Below, one piece after another: positions 1 to 7,300 of a stretch of DNA of 64,000 bases. The position numbers were made by a program, and so were the translations under genes. Source of the DNA: Actinomycetes bacterium (GTDB lineage: Bacteria > Actinomycetota > Acidimicrobiia > Acidimicrobiales > Bog-793). The stretch covers positions 92,490 to 156,489 of the forward strand of contig JAJZBI010000005.1 of NCBI GenBank assembly GCA_021798985.1, in the 5' to 3' direction. The notes under the pieces were generated by a model. It was not told the DNA's origin, did no database searches, and worked only from the letters and a program-made list of their open reading frames with translations. Numbering within the stretch: position 1 is the first letter of the stretch; every line of letters begins with the position of its first letter.

Positions 1-339
1 GCCCAAGAGCTGATAGACCGGCACGCCGAGCACCTTGCCGCGAAGGTCCCACAGGGCGATGTCGATGGCGGCGACCACGGCGCCGTGCACGTGGCCCCCC
101 CGGAAGAACTGCCCGCGCCACAACAGCTGCCAGAGGTGCTCGATCCGGGTGGGGTCCTCGCCGACAAGGAGTGGGCGGTAGACGTCGGCGAGTCCCGAGA
201 GCGCCGGCTCTTTCCAGGTGATGCCGGCCTCGCCGAGCCCGGTGACCCCCTCGTCGGTGAAGATCTTGACGAAGAAGTAGTTGCGGTCCGGACGATCCGG
301 GTCGTGGACGGCGAAGGTCTTCAGATCTGAGATGCGCAT
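1..339 (-). CDS. Enolase-superfamily (mandelate racemase/muconate lactonizing) sugar-acid dehydratase, N-terminal part
   Basis: The gene runs off the left window edge; 113 N-terminal residues are visible, starting MRISDLKTFAVHD at an ATG at 339. They form the enolase-superfamily N-terminal capping domain: FVKIFTDEGVTGLGEAG, then PLLVGEDPTRIEHLW, then the AAIDIALWDLRGKVLGVPVYQLLG signature that begins the barrel. Members of this subgroup dehydrate or epimerise sugar acids (galactonate/gluconate type) using Mg2+. The metal-binding half lies outside the window, so the substrate cannot be inferred. It is the third gene of a minus-strand run after the GH5 and FAH-family genes, which supports a role in sugar-acid catabolism. 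Confidence 0.85.
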   Translation of the reverse strand, partial: MRISDLKTFAVHDPDRPDRNYFFVKIFTDEGVTGLGEAGITWKEPALSGLADVYRPLLVGEDPTRIEHLWQLLWRGQFFRGGHVHGAVVAAIDIALWDLRGKVLGVPVYQLLG

Positions 340-426
340 GCCCGAGGCTCCTGTGGTCGCGTGGTTCGCTGGTGGCGTGCTCCTGGGTTCGAGAGGTGCG
401 TGGGTTCGCTCGGTCGGCTGAATCGC

Positions 427-1293
427 TCAGGTCGAGGCCGAAAGGCCGCGCACGACGCGGTTGGTGAGGGTGCCGAGCGCCTCGATCGTGACCTCGACCT
501 CGTCGCCCGCCTCGAGCGTGAAGGGGGTCTCGGGCACAAGGCACGTGCCGGTCGACAGCACCGCCCCGCTCGGGAAGCGGTCGGCCCGGAAGAGGTAGCC
601 GGCGAGCTCGTCGAGTCGGCGGTGCAGGCGCGCCGTGCTCGTCACGCCGTCGAAGACGGCCGTGTCGCCGCGGACGATCCGCAAGGCGATCGACAGCGCG
701 TAGGGATCGGGCACCTCGAAGGCGGGCCGGATCCCTGGGCCGAGCGCGCAGCTGGCGGCGTAGACCTTGGCCTGGGGGAGGTAGAGGGGGTTCTCGCCCT
801 CGATCGAGCGGGATGAGCAGTCGTTGCAGATGCTGTAGCCGACGATCTCACCGGCCGCGTTGCACACGATCGCCAGCTCGGGCTCGGGCACGTTCACCGG
901 GGAGTCCTCGCGGATCCCAAGGGGGCCGTCCGGCCCGCTGACCTTCCAGGACACCGCCTTGAAGAAGAGCTCGGGGCGCTCGGCGTCATAGACGAGGCGG
1001 TAGATGTCGGCCGCGGCCTCGCTCTCTTCCATGCGGGCCTCGCGGGAGATCTCATAGGTCACCCCACTCGCCCACACCTCGGTGCGGCCGTCGATCGGAG
1101 CGAGGAGCTCGACCTCGGCGAGCGGCACCCCGCTGGTGCGCGCGCCGTCCCTGCAGCGGGCGGCGAACTCGCTCGCGGGCAGTGCCCAAAGCGCTTCGAG
1201 GGAGGCCACGCCCTCGAGCGGGCGCACCTCGCCGTCTTCCAAGATGCCCGGGCGCGCCAACGCGCCGGCGTGTTGGTAGCGGACGAGGTGCAT
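427..1293 (-). CDS. Fumarylacetoacetate hydrolase (FAH) family protein, probably a 2-keto-3-deoxy sugar-acid enzyme
   Basis: This 288-residue protein has the FAH fold. The metal-binding acids are visible as E137-P-E139 and D158 in GYSICND. The segment ASGVTYEISREARMEES near residues 76-91 resembles the 2-keto-3-deoxy-arabinonate dehydratase branch of the family more than true fumarylacetoacetases. That branch takes the product of an enolase-superfamily dehydratase and processes it further in the cytoplasm. The gene lies 87 bp upstream of such a dehydratase (1-339) and 43 bp downstream of a GH5 gene on the same strand, consistent with one transcript. The precise substrate is not determined from sequence. 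Confidence 0.82.
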   Translation of the reverse strand: MHLVRYQHAGALARPGILEDGEVRPLEGVASLEALWALPASEFAARCRDGARTSGVPLAEVELLAPIDGRTEVWASGVTYEISREARMEESEAAADIYRLVYDAERPELFFKAVSWKVSGPDGPLGIREDSPVNVPEPELAIVCNAAGEIVGYSICNDCSSRSIEGENPLYLPQAKVYAASCALGPGIRPAFEVPDPYALSIALRIVRGDTAVFDGVTSTARLHRRLDELAGYLFRADRFPSGAVLSTGTCLVPETPFTLEAGDEVEVTIEALGTLTNRVVRGLSAST

Positions 1294-1336
1294 CGCTTCC
1301 CCCTTGTCGGATTCGGTTGATCTCGGTGGTACGCGG

Positions 1337-2695
1337 CTAGATCGCAGCGGCGAGCTGGCTGCGCAAGGGCTCGCGCACGACGCAGTGCTCGAGCGCGAAG
1401 GAGTCCGCGAGCGCGTCGAGCTGCTGGTCGCTCAGCCCAGACAGCAGCGCCGCGTACTCGCCCGCGAGCGGCTGGGCGAACATGATGTGGTGCAACAAGG
1501 TGCGCACCCAGTCCGCGCGCCCCCACGGATAGGGGTCGAAGTCGGGGAACTCGGCCGCCATCAGCTCCTGCAGCGGCACGCTGACCTCGGCGGGCCCGAT
1601 CCCGTCGGTGCCCCACGCGTCCGCCGCCAGCCGCTTTTTCTTCGCCACGAAGCCGTCGAAGCGCTGGCGGTAGGGCGTGGTCGGCGCGACGTAGGCGAGG
1701 CCCTGGATGCCGATGTCCTTGTAGGTCCAAAGCGACCAGCTCGCCCCGTGGCGGCGGTAGCAGTCGAGCTGATCGCCGAGCAGCTGGCTGCGCTGGGCGT
1801 CGATCGTGGGGTCGCCGGTGTAGATCGGGCCGAACTCGCCGACCCAGATCGGGGTGTTGGTGCGCCGCGCGTACTCGCTGCGCTCGAGAAACTTCTCCTC
1901 GATACTCGCCGCGTCGTGGTAGACGCCCCGGGTTGGCCCCGGATAGGGGCCGCCGTAGCCGAGGCCGGCCGGCACGTAGTCATGACAGGCGTACACGGTG
2001 TTCTCGAAGGGCTCGGTGAAGACGTCGAACTCGGTCGAGTAGGTGTTGCCGTCGAGGAACAGCAGATGGTGCGGGTCCACCGAGCGGATCGCCGCGACGA
2101 GGCGCGCGTAGTACGGACCGATCACCTCGCGAGATGGATCGGCCGGCTCGTTGATCGGGTTGTAGCCGGCGACGAAGGCCTCGTCCTTGTAGCGGTCCGC
2201 GATCGCCTCCCACAGGTTCACCGCCCGGTCCTGGAAGTGGGGGTGGGAGAAGAGCTGGGCGAGGTGCGTGGGGTTGTCCGAGTGCCAGTGCGCGTTCTGG
2301 GCACCCGGCAGCGCGTGGAGGTCGATGACGCTGTAGATGTTGCGCTCGGCTAGGAGCGCGATGGTCCGGTCCAGGTGCGAAAAGCCGGCCTCGATCACCT
2401 GGAAGGGGTGCCGGTCGTCCTCGAGGTGGTGGTAGTTGACCGGGATGCGCACGCAGTTGAAGCCGCACGAGGCGATCAGGTCGGCGTCCGCCGCGCGGAA
2501 GAAGGCGTGGAGGAGGCGATCGAAGAAGGCCTCGGCGCGCTCGTGGCCGAGCACGGCGGCGACCTCGGCGCGCATCAGCGACTCGTTCGCCGCGTAGCCG
2601 GTGACGAAGTTCTCCATGTTCAAAAAGCCGCCGAGCGCCACGCCGCACAGGCGGATGGGCTCGCCGCTCGGGGCGATGAAGCGATCGGCGCGCAT
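1337..2695 (-). CDS. Glycoside hydrolase family 5 endo/exo-glucanase-like enzyme
   Basis: The 452-residue protein is a GH5 (clan GH-A) glycosidase. The acid/base glutamate is E183 in YNPINEPAD and the nucleophile is E287 in PIWVGEFGP; FNCVRIPVN (79-87) and VIDLHALPGAQN (123-134) are further GH5 hallmarks. There is no N-terminal signal peptide, so it probably acts inside the cell on imported oligosaccharides. About 100 C-terminal residues after the barrel (from roughly 350) match no domain I recognise. It heads a run with an FAH-family enzyme and an enolase-superfamily enzyme, suggesting glycoside hydrolysis feeding sugar-acid breakdown. Family assignment is firm; substrate is unknown. Confidence 0.9.
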   Translation of the reverse strand: MRADRFIAPSGEPIRLCGVALGGFLNMENFVTGYAANESLMRAEVAAVLGHERAEAFFDRLLHAFFRAADADLIASCGFNCVRIPVNYHHLEDDRHPFQVIEAGFSHLDRTIALLAERNIYSVIDLHALPGAQNAHWHSDNPTHLAQLFSHPHFQDRAVNLWEAIADRYKDEAFVAGYNPINEPADPSREVIGPYYARLVAAIRSVDPHHLLFLDGNTYSTEFDVFTEPFENTVYACHDYVPAGLGYGGPYPGPTRGVYHDAASIEEKFLERSEYARRTNTPIWVGEFGPIYTGDPTIDAQRSQLLGDQLDCYRRHGASWSLWTYKDIGIQGLAYVAPTTPYRQRFDGFVAKKKRLAADAWGTDGIGPAEVSVPLQELMAAEFPDFDPYPWGRADWVRTLLHHIMFAQPLAGEYAALLSGLSDQQLDALADSFALEHCVVREPLRSQLAAAI

Positions 2696-2776
2696 CGACA
2701 GCAGGGAGGAAGCGATGGCCCATCTTGGCGCACCGGAGCGGCCGGCGCATCCTTCGTCAGATGGTAACGCTGCGCC

Positions 2777-4018
2777 TCAGCGCGCCGGCGAGGTGGGCGA
2801 GTAGGCGTGCTCGCCGTGCTGGGTCACATCGAGCCCTTCGAGCTCGTCATTGAGCGGCACCCGCAGCGGCAGCACGCGGTCGATGCCGCGGGCGAGCAGG
2901 TAGGTGGCCCCGAAGGCGTAGGCGGCCGAGACCACAGCGGCGAGCACCTCGAGGCCGAACAGGTGCAGCCCGCCACCGAGGAACAGGCCGCTTGCGCCTC
3001 CCGTCGCCGAGCGCTCGGCGAACAGACCGAGCAGCACCATGCCGACCAGGCCGCCAACCCCGTGGATGCCGAGCACGTCGAGGGAGTCGTCGTAGCCGAA
3101 GCGGAACTTCAGCTGCACCGCGCTCACTGACACGAAGCCGGCGATCGCCCCGATCAACAGCGCCGGCATCGGGCCGACATATCCGGCGCACGGCGTGATC
3201 GCGACCATCCCGGCGACGGCCCCCGAGGCGGCGCCCAGTCCAGTCGCGACGCCGCGCCGCACGAGCTCGAAGGCAAGCCAGCCGAGCATCCCCGTCGCCG
3301 CCGCCAACTGGGTGTTGACGAAGGCGTGCAGCGCGTCGCTGTTTAGGCCGAGGGCCGAGCCGGCGTTGAAGCCGAACCAGCCGAACCACAAGATCCCCGC
3401 CCCCAACATGGTGAGGGGGAGCGAGTGGGGCAGCATCGGGTCGCGGGGCCAGCCGTGACGGCGCCCGATGACGAGGGCGAGGGCGAGGGCGGAGAAGCCC
3501 GAGTTGATCTCGACGACCGTGCCGCCGGCGAAGTCGAGCACCCCGAGGTGGGCGAGCCAGCCGGTCGGGCTGAAGACCCAGTGGGCGAGGGGGACGTAGA
3601 CCACAAAGAGCCAGGCGATGATCACCACCACGAGGGCGACGACGCGGATGCGGTCGACGACCGCCCCGGTGATGAGGGCGGCGGTGATGGCCGCGAACAT
3701 CAGCTGGAAGATCATCACCGCTTCGGGCGGCACCATCAGGTGGTGGCCGAAGCCCGGCAACGTGGCGCTCAGGTGGCCGAGGCCGAAAAAGGAGAGGTCG
3801 CCGATCAGGCCGCCGCCGGCGTCGTGGCCATAGACGAGGCTGAAGCCCAAGATCGCCCAGCAGACCGTGACGACGGCCAGCACCACCAGGCTCTGGACGA
3901 TGATCGACAGCACGCCCTTGCTGCGGACCATGCCGGCGTAGAAGAGGCCGAGGCCTGGGATCATGAAGAGCACCAGCGCGGCGCTGATCAGCACCCAGGC
4001 GGTGTCGGTCGCATGCAT
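2777..4018 (-). CDS. amt: Ammonium transporter (Amt/MEP/Rh family)
   Basis: The 413-residue polytopic membrane protein carries Amt signatures: AWVLISAALVLFMIPGLGLFYAGMVRSK at the N-terminus, FAGGTVVEINSG, LWFGWFGFNAGSAL, and DVLGIHGVGGLVG with its pore histidine. It conducts ammonium/ammonia across the cytoplasmic membrane. Length is normal for the family (about 400-430). The ATG at 4018 directly precedes the first membrane segment. No glnK/PII gene is adjacent, unlike the usual amt-glnK pairing, so PII control would have to come from elsewhere. It diverges from the LysE-family gene starting at 4143. Confidence 0.96.
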   Translation of the reverse strand: MHATDTAWVLISAALVLFMIPGLGLFYAGMVRSKGVLSIIVQSLVVLAVVTVCWAILGFSLVYGHDAGGGLIGDLSFFGLGHLSATLPGFGHHLMVPPEAVMIFQLMFAAITAALITGAVVDRIRVVALVVVIIAWLFVVYVPLAHWVFSPTGWLAHLGVLDFAGGTVVEINSGFSALALALVIGRRHGWPRDPMLPHSLPLTMLGAGILWFGWFGFNAGSALGLNSDALHAFVNTQLAAATGMLGWLAFELVRRGVATGLGAASGAVAGMVAITPCAGYVGPMPALLIGAIAGFVSVSAVQLKFRFGYDDSLDVLGIHGVGGLVGMVLLGLFAERSATGGASGLFLGGGLHLFGLEVLAAVVSAAYAFGATYLLARGIDRVLPLRVPLNDELEGLDVTQHGEHAYSPTSPAR

Positions 4019-4142
4019 TGGGGTGCGGTCCCTCCTCGGCGGTCACGTGGCGCCTGCGGCGCCCGCCGAACCGTATTCGCTCGGCGGCCCCCCGCGCGAA
4101 CGGCCCTCGAGCTGCCCGGTGCGCCGCCACGTAGGATGTCGC

Positions 4143-4754
4143 ATGCTCGCCAGCCTGCTCGCCTTCACGGCGGCGGCCATCTTGATCGTCTTGTTGCCCG
4201 GTCCCGACACCCTCGTGGTGCTGCGCAACTTGGTGCGCGGCGGGCGCGCGGTGGCGGCACGCACCGTGGCGGGGGTGCTGAGCGGGCTGGCGGTGTGGGT
4301 GGTGACCGCCGCGCTCGGCCTCTCGGCGGTCCTGCAGGCGAGCCACGACGCCTACCTCGGCCTGCGCATCGCCGGCGCGTGCTACCTCGTCGTGCTCGGC
4401 ATCCGCTCCCTGGCGTCGCGCGGCGAGGGCTCGCTCGAGCCGACGCGCGGCGCCGGATTGTTGCGCACCGGGTACCCGGCGGGTCTGCTGACCGACTTGT
4501 TGAACCCCAAGGTCGGCGTTTTCTTCGTCACCTTCCTGCCGGGCTTCGTCCCCCACCACGAGCCGGTCGGGTGGTTCTCCGCCGCGCTCGGAGGGATCTT
4601 CATCGCTCTGACGGCGATCTACTTCGCCATCTTGTTGACCGCCTCGGGCCCGATCACGCGCTGGATCGCCTCGGTCCACATCCGCCGCCGCATGGACCGC
4701 TGCACCGGGCTCGTGCTGATCGGCTTCGGGCTGCGCCTCGCGCTCGAGCCCTGA
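4143..4754 (+). CDS. LysE/RhtB-family amino-acid exporter
   Basis: A 203-residue membrane protein starting MLASLLAFTAAAILIVLLPGPDTLVVLRN. The PGPD motif of the LysE/RhtB superfamily is at residues 19-22. A second family motif, LLTDLLNPKVGVFFVTFLPGFV, lies in the middle. Family members export amino acids such as lysine, homoserine or threonine, or small metabolites. I chose the ATG at 4143 because the frame upstream lacks membrane character. It is divergent from amt with 124 bp between them, which must hold both promoters. Substrate cannot be assigned. Confidence 0.9.
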   Translation: MLASLLAFTAAAILIVLLPGPDTLVVLRNLVRGGRAVAARTVAGVLSGLAVWVVTAALGLSAVLQASHDAYLGLRIAGACYLVVLGIRSLASRGEGSLEPTRGAGLLRTGYPAGLLTDLLNPKVGVFFVTFLPGFVPHHEPVGWFSAALGGIFIALTAIYFAILLTASGPITRWIASVHIRRRMDRCTGLVLIGFGLRLALEP

Positions 4755-4937
4755 TCCATCGCCGCCCCGCCGCTCGCGCTCGCCGTGGACTGGCCCGTCG
4801 GTCCGAACCGGAAGGCGACGCACCCTCAGGACGACCTGCGTTCGGAGCAAGCTCGGATTTGAGGAGGAAAATCGAGCGAGACGCGAACTCACGCAGCCCG
4901 GCTGGTGCGAAATGCGGCTGGTCGATATGGCCCCCGG

Positions 4938-5249
4938 TCAGCGCAAGTCGCGGATCGCGACGAGCGCCTCGTCGATTCCCCACATCTCTTCACGAGAAAG
5001 GTGTCCGGCGAGCTCGCCCAGACGCCGTGCATCAACCGCGCCCATCTGTTCGACGAGCACCCAGGTGGTCGCGCCGGCAATCTCGGCTTCTGGTCCGAAG
5101 GAGGCGGCGCGGGCGCTGCGTGAGGTTGGGGCGACGATCACGTCCGATCCTGGGAGGAACTCATCGGCCGGTACGACGACGCCGTAGCGGTGCTGTTCGC
5201 AACCGACGCCGCGCGGGAGGCGAAAGCGAGAGACGTCACCGCGCAGCAC
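4938..5249 (-). CDS. MazF/PemK-like endoribonuclease toxin
   Basis: A 103-residue protein with MazF-fold features: an N-terminal LRGDVSRFRLP strand, GVVVPADEFLPGSDVIVAPTS, and a late VLVEQMGAVDARRLGELAGHLS segment matching the conserved MazF core. Family toxins cleave mRNA at short sequences. The GTG start at 5249 lies inside the end of the upstream antitoxin gene (14-nt overlap), the usual translationally coupled layout. The R-P-x-V motif of canonical MazF is degenerate, with GVVVP in its place. Activity is therefore likely but not certain. Confidence 0.75.
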   Translation of the reverse strand: MLRGDVSRFRLPRGVGCEQHRYGVVVPADEFLPGSDVIVAPTSRSARAASFGPEAEIAGATTWVLVEQMGAVDARRLGELAGHLSREEMWGIDEALVAIRDLR

Positions 5250-5511
5250 GGAGGGATTCCATCAGCTCGGCAACGGCCAGCATCTCGCGCTCTTCCGCCT
5301 CCAGCGCGGCGACCTCGGCCGCGAGCTCCTTGCTCCGGCGCCGGGAGCGGACTTGTCCAACCAGGGCAACGCGAATCGCTTCCGACTGGGTCAAGCCAGT
5401 GGCCACCAGGGCTCTGCGGGCCGTGTCGGCCTCATCGTCCAGTCGAACCGAGATCGCCCGTGCCGCGGGCGAGCGTACCACAATAGGTGATACATCGGGG
5501 CAGGTGCCCAC
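5236..5511 (-). CDS. Ribbon-helix-helix antitoxin of the MazEF-like pair
   Basis: A 91-residue protein whose N-terminal third (ARAISVRLDDEADTARRALVATGLTQSEAIRVAL) is a ribbon-helix-helix DNA-binding domain. The acidic helical C-terminus would bind the toxin. The GTG at 5511 has a GGGAG ribosome site 4 nt upstream. A second in-frame GTG at 5481 would remove ten unconserved residues and cannot be excluded. The gene overlaps the downstream toxin gene by 14 nt. Such antitoxins repress their own operon. Confidence 0.72.
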   Translation of the reverse strand: MGTCPDVSPIVVRSPAARAISVRLDDEADTARRALVATGLTQSEAIRVALVGQVRSRRRSKELAAEVAALEAEEREMLAVAELMESLRAAR

Positions 5512-5748
5512 CCAGCTCCCAACTCACTGGCGAACTCAGGACGACTCGGATTCGGCAACAAGCGTTGATCCTGGTGGGCAAATCGCGGCCGATGAACTCC
5601 GAGGAACGACGAGGAAAGGACGTCCTCGCGGCACCGGTAGAGACCTGCTCGTAAGGTTGGTTGACCTGCCGACACCCCTCGCCTGCAGCGCTATGTAGGC
5701 GCGTGACCACGAAAGCGCGGGCTCTTCTGCGCGCTGCTGAGGCCGTCG

Positions 5749-6276
5749 CTATGGGGTGGTCGTTGCGAAACGATGCCACAACTGGCGCATGGCTGGCGCT
5801 GCGATCTCCTCGGCCGGGTAATAGCAGTCGAACAGCTCCAGTGCGGCCGTTGCGGAGGCGATCCCGCACGCGTCAATGAGCCGATCGATGTCGTCGGCGT
5901 CTCGGCTTCCTCTTCCCGCGTAGAGCTTCATCGCGAGCAGGAGCTCGGGCCGGGCGACGAGGACCGCAACTCCGTCCTCGTCGGTGCGCAACTCCCAGTC
6001 ACTCTCGGTGTCTTGGTGGCTGACGTACATCTTCACGGCGTCGTTGAGCCAGTTCCTCTGCCAGTTGCGAGCGTCGGCAATGCGCTGCACCGCCGCGCTG
6101 ACCGCTGGCGAGGACGCGTGAAGGGCGTCGATGTCCCCGGTCATGGCCTCTCGACCAACCTGGAGCGCTACGGCTGCGCCGCCGACAATGCGGATGGTCG
6201 CCTCAGCAGCTTCGGCGACCAGCTCGGCTACCAGAGCGTCGAGCACTTCTTCGACGTCCTGCCTTGCGAAGAGCAC
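5749..6276 (-). CDS. Polymerase-beta-fold nucleotidyltransferase, putative toxin of an XRE-linked pair
   Basis: A 175-residue protein of the nucleotidyltransferase superfamily. It has GG at 32-33 (IRIVGGAAVALQ) followed by D48-x-D50 in TGDIDAL, the two metal-binding aspartates. The later segment LLAMKLYAGRGSRDADDIDRLIDACG is typical of small nucleotidyltransferases of DUF6036 or AbiEii type. The GTG start at 6276 lies one base after the stop codon of the XRE gene, so the two are translationally coupled. In known systems such enzymes modify tRNA or partner proteins. Here the target is unknown and the toxin role is inferred from pairing with the regulator. Confidence 0.75.
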   Translation of the reverse strand: MLFARQDVEEVLDALVAELVAEAAEATIRIVGGAAVALQVGREAMTGDIDALHASSPAVSAAVQRIADARNWQRNWLNDAVKMYVSHQDTESDWELRTDEDGVAVLVARPELLLAMKLYAGRGSRDADDIDRLIDACGIASATAALELFDCYYPAEEIAAPAMRQLWHRFATTTP

Positions 6277-6277
6277 G

Positions 6278-6844
6278 TCAGACGCTTGCCAACTCGGACG
6301 CGGCCAAGAGCACGCCGTGGCGTCGGAACGCCGCCGGGACATCGGCCGGATCGGTGTGTGGAGACACGATCCAAGGATCGCCCAGCACTCTCGAGGGTTC
6401 CCGGATCCAGCTCGGCACCGGCGATCGGTCCCTGGAGAGGTAATGGTCCACCACCGCGGCGATCGCGGCGTCGAAGCGCGCGTCCCCACAAGGAGCTGGA
6501 GGTGCGACGGACAAGGCGACCCGCAGAGGCTTCGACACCGACGCGAGGTCGTCGCTGAGACCGACCAGCACGCGGACAGCAAAGGCGTCGCTTCGACTCT
6601 TGGACCGGAGCTCCTGGTAGAGGTAGTCAGCCCATTCGGCCGCTGAACGCGCGGCCGTCGGAAGCACAACGAGACGCCAGCCTGCGGCGTTGACCAGGCG
6701 ATCCAGTTGCTCGCCGCGGGTGTCGTGGGCGGAGCGCTCGATGTCAGCGAGGGCAGGTTGGCGCAACCCCGCCCGGGCTGCCAGGGCGCGCTGGGTAAGC
6801 CTGCTGCCCCTCCTTGCGGTTCGCACCAGCTGCCCTGCTGACAT
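6278..6844 (-). CDS. XRE-family regulator, putative antitoxin of the nucleotidyltransferase
   Basis: A 188-residue protein beginning MSAGQLVRTARRGSRLTQRALAARAG. It has a Cro/C1-type helix-turn-helix (about residues 3-60) and then a domain of about 120 residues that I do not recognise. I chose the ATG at 6844 because GAGGTG lies 7 nt upstream and because a perfect 8-bp inverted repeat (6860-6879) sits just before it; a longer reading frame to 6928 would bury that operator. The nucleotidyltransferase gene follows after one base. Negative autoregulation through the palindrome is the expected mode. Confidence 0.75.
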   Translation of the reverse strand: MSAGQLVRTARRGSRLTQRALAARAGLRQPALADIERSAHDTRGEQLDRLVNAAGWRLVVLPTAARSAAEWADYLYQELRSKSRSDAFAVRVLVGLSDDLASVSKPLRVALSVAPPAPCGDARFDAAIAAVVDHYLSRDRSPVPSWIREPSRVLGDPWIVSPHTDPADVPAAFRRHGVLLAASELASV

Positions 6845-6859
6845 GACAGCACACCTCAT

Positions 6860-6879
6860 TGATACGACTTCTCGTATCA
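6860..6879. promoter_or_regulatory. Perfect palindrome, likely operator of the XRE-nucleotidyltransferase operon
   Basis: The sequence TGATACGA-CTTC-TCGTATCA has two perfect 8-bp arms around a 4-base centre. It ends 15 nt upstream of the chosen start of the XRE gene at 6844. Position and symmetry fit a dimeric helix-turn-helix repressor site overlapping the promoter. Confidence 0.7.
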
Positions 6880-7300
6880 TAGTCCCGCTCAACGTCCGGC
6901 GTGCAGCGAGCCGCGCCTCGAGGTGCAACAGGACCGCCGGCCGGTCCTCGGAACCGCCTCGACCAGCTCAATCGACCTGACCCGCTGATCCTGGGGGAAT
7001 GCCAGCGCGCGGCGACGCAAGCAGCTGATCGATGATCTGCTCGCGGTCCGCGCTTGGACGCCGATGGCCAAGAGCGCGGACGTGATCGTGCGCCGAATTC
7101 GCCCTCGCCGAGGAGGTGGTCCTCCGAGGCGCGCCTCAGTCGCCCCCCTTCCCCGCCTCGGCGCCTGGTCCCTCGGGCCACCTCTCGCTCTTGGGGAAGG
7201 CCTGCACCCGCAGTGCCGCCTGGTCGGCCGCTTTGCCGGAGCTGAGACGCGGGCCACGCTCAACCAGCCGGCGACGGACCGCCAGCACGGTGAGCCGAGC
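6880..7300. other. Intergenic stretch without a convincing gene
   Basis: About 420 bases separate the XRE operator from the end of the helicase gene. Open frames exist on both strands, but their translations are arginine/proline-rich, low in complexity and unlike any family I know. A decayed gene is possible; I see no RNA gene. Confidence 0.4.

Noticed and set aside
3425..5698. A very long plus-strand open frame opposite amt and across lysE.
   Set aside because: It is a high-GC shadow frame: its product is low-complexity, rich in Arg/Gly/Asp, and it runs antisense or out of frame to clear genes.
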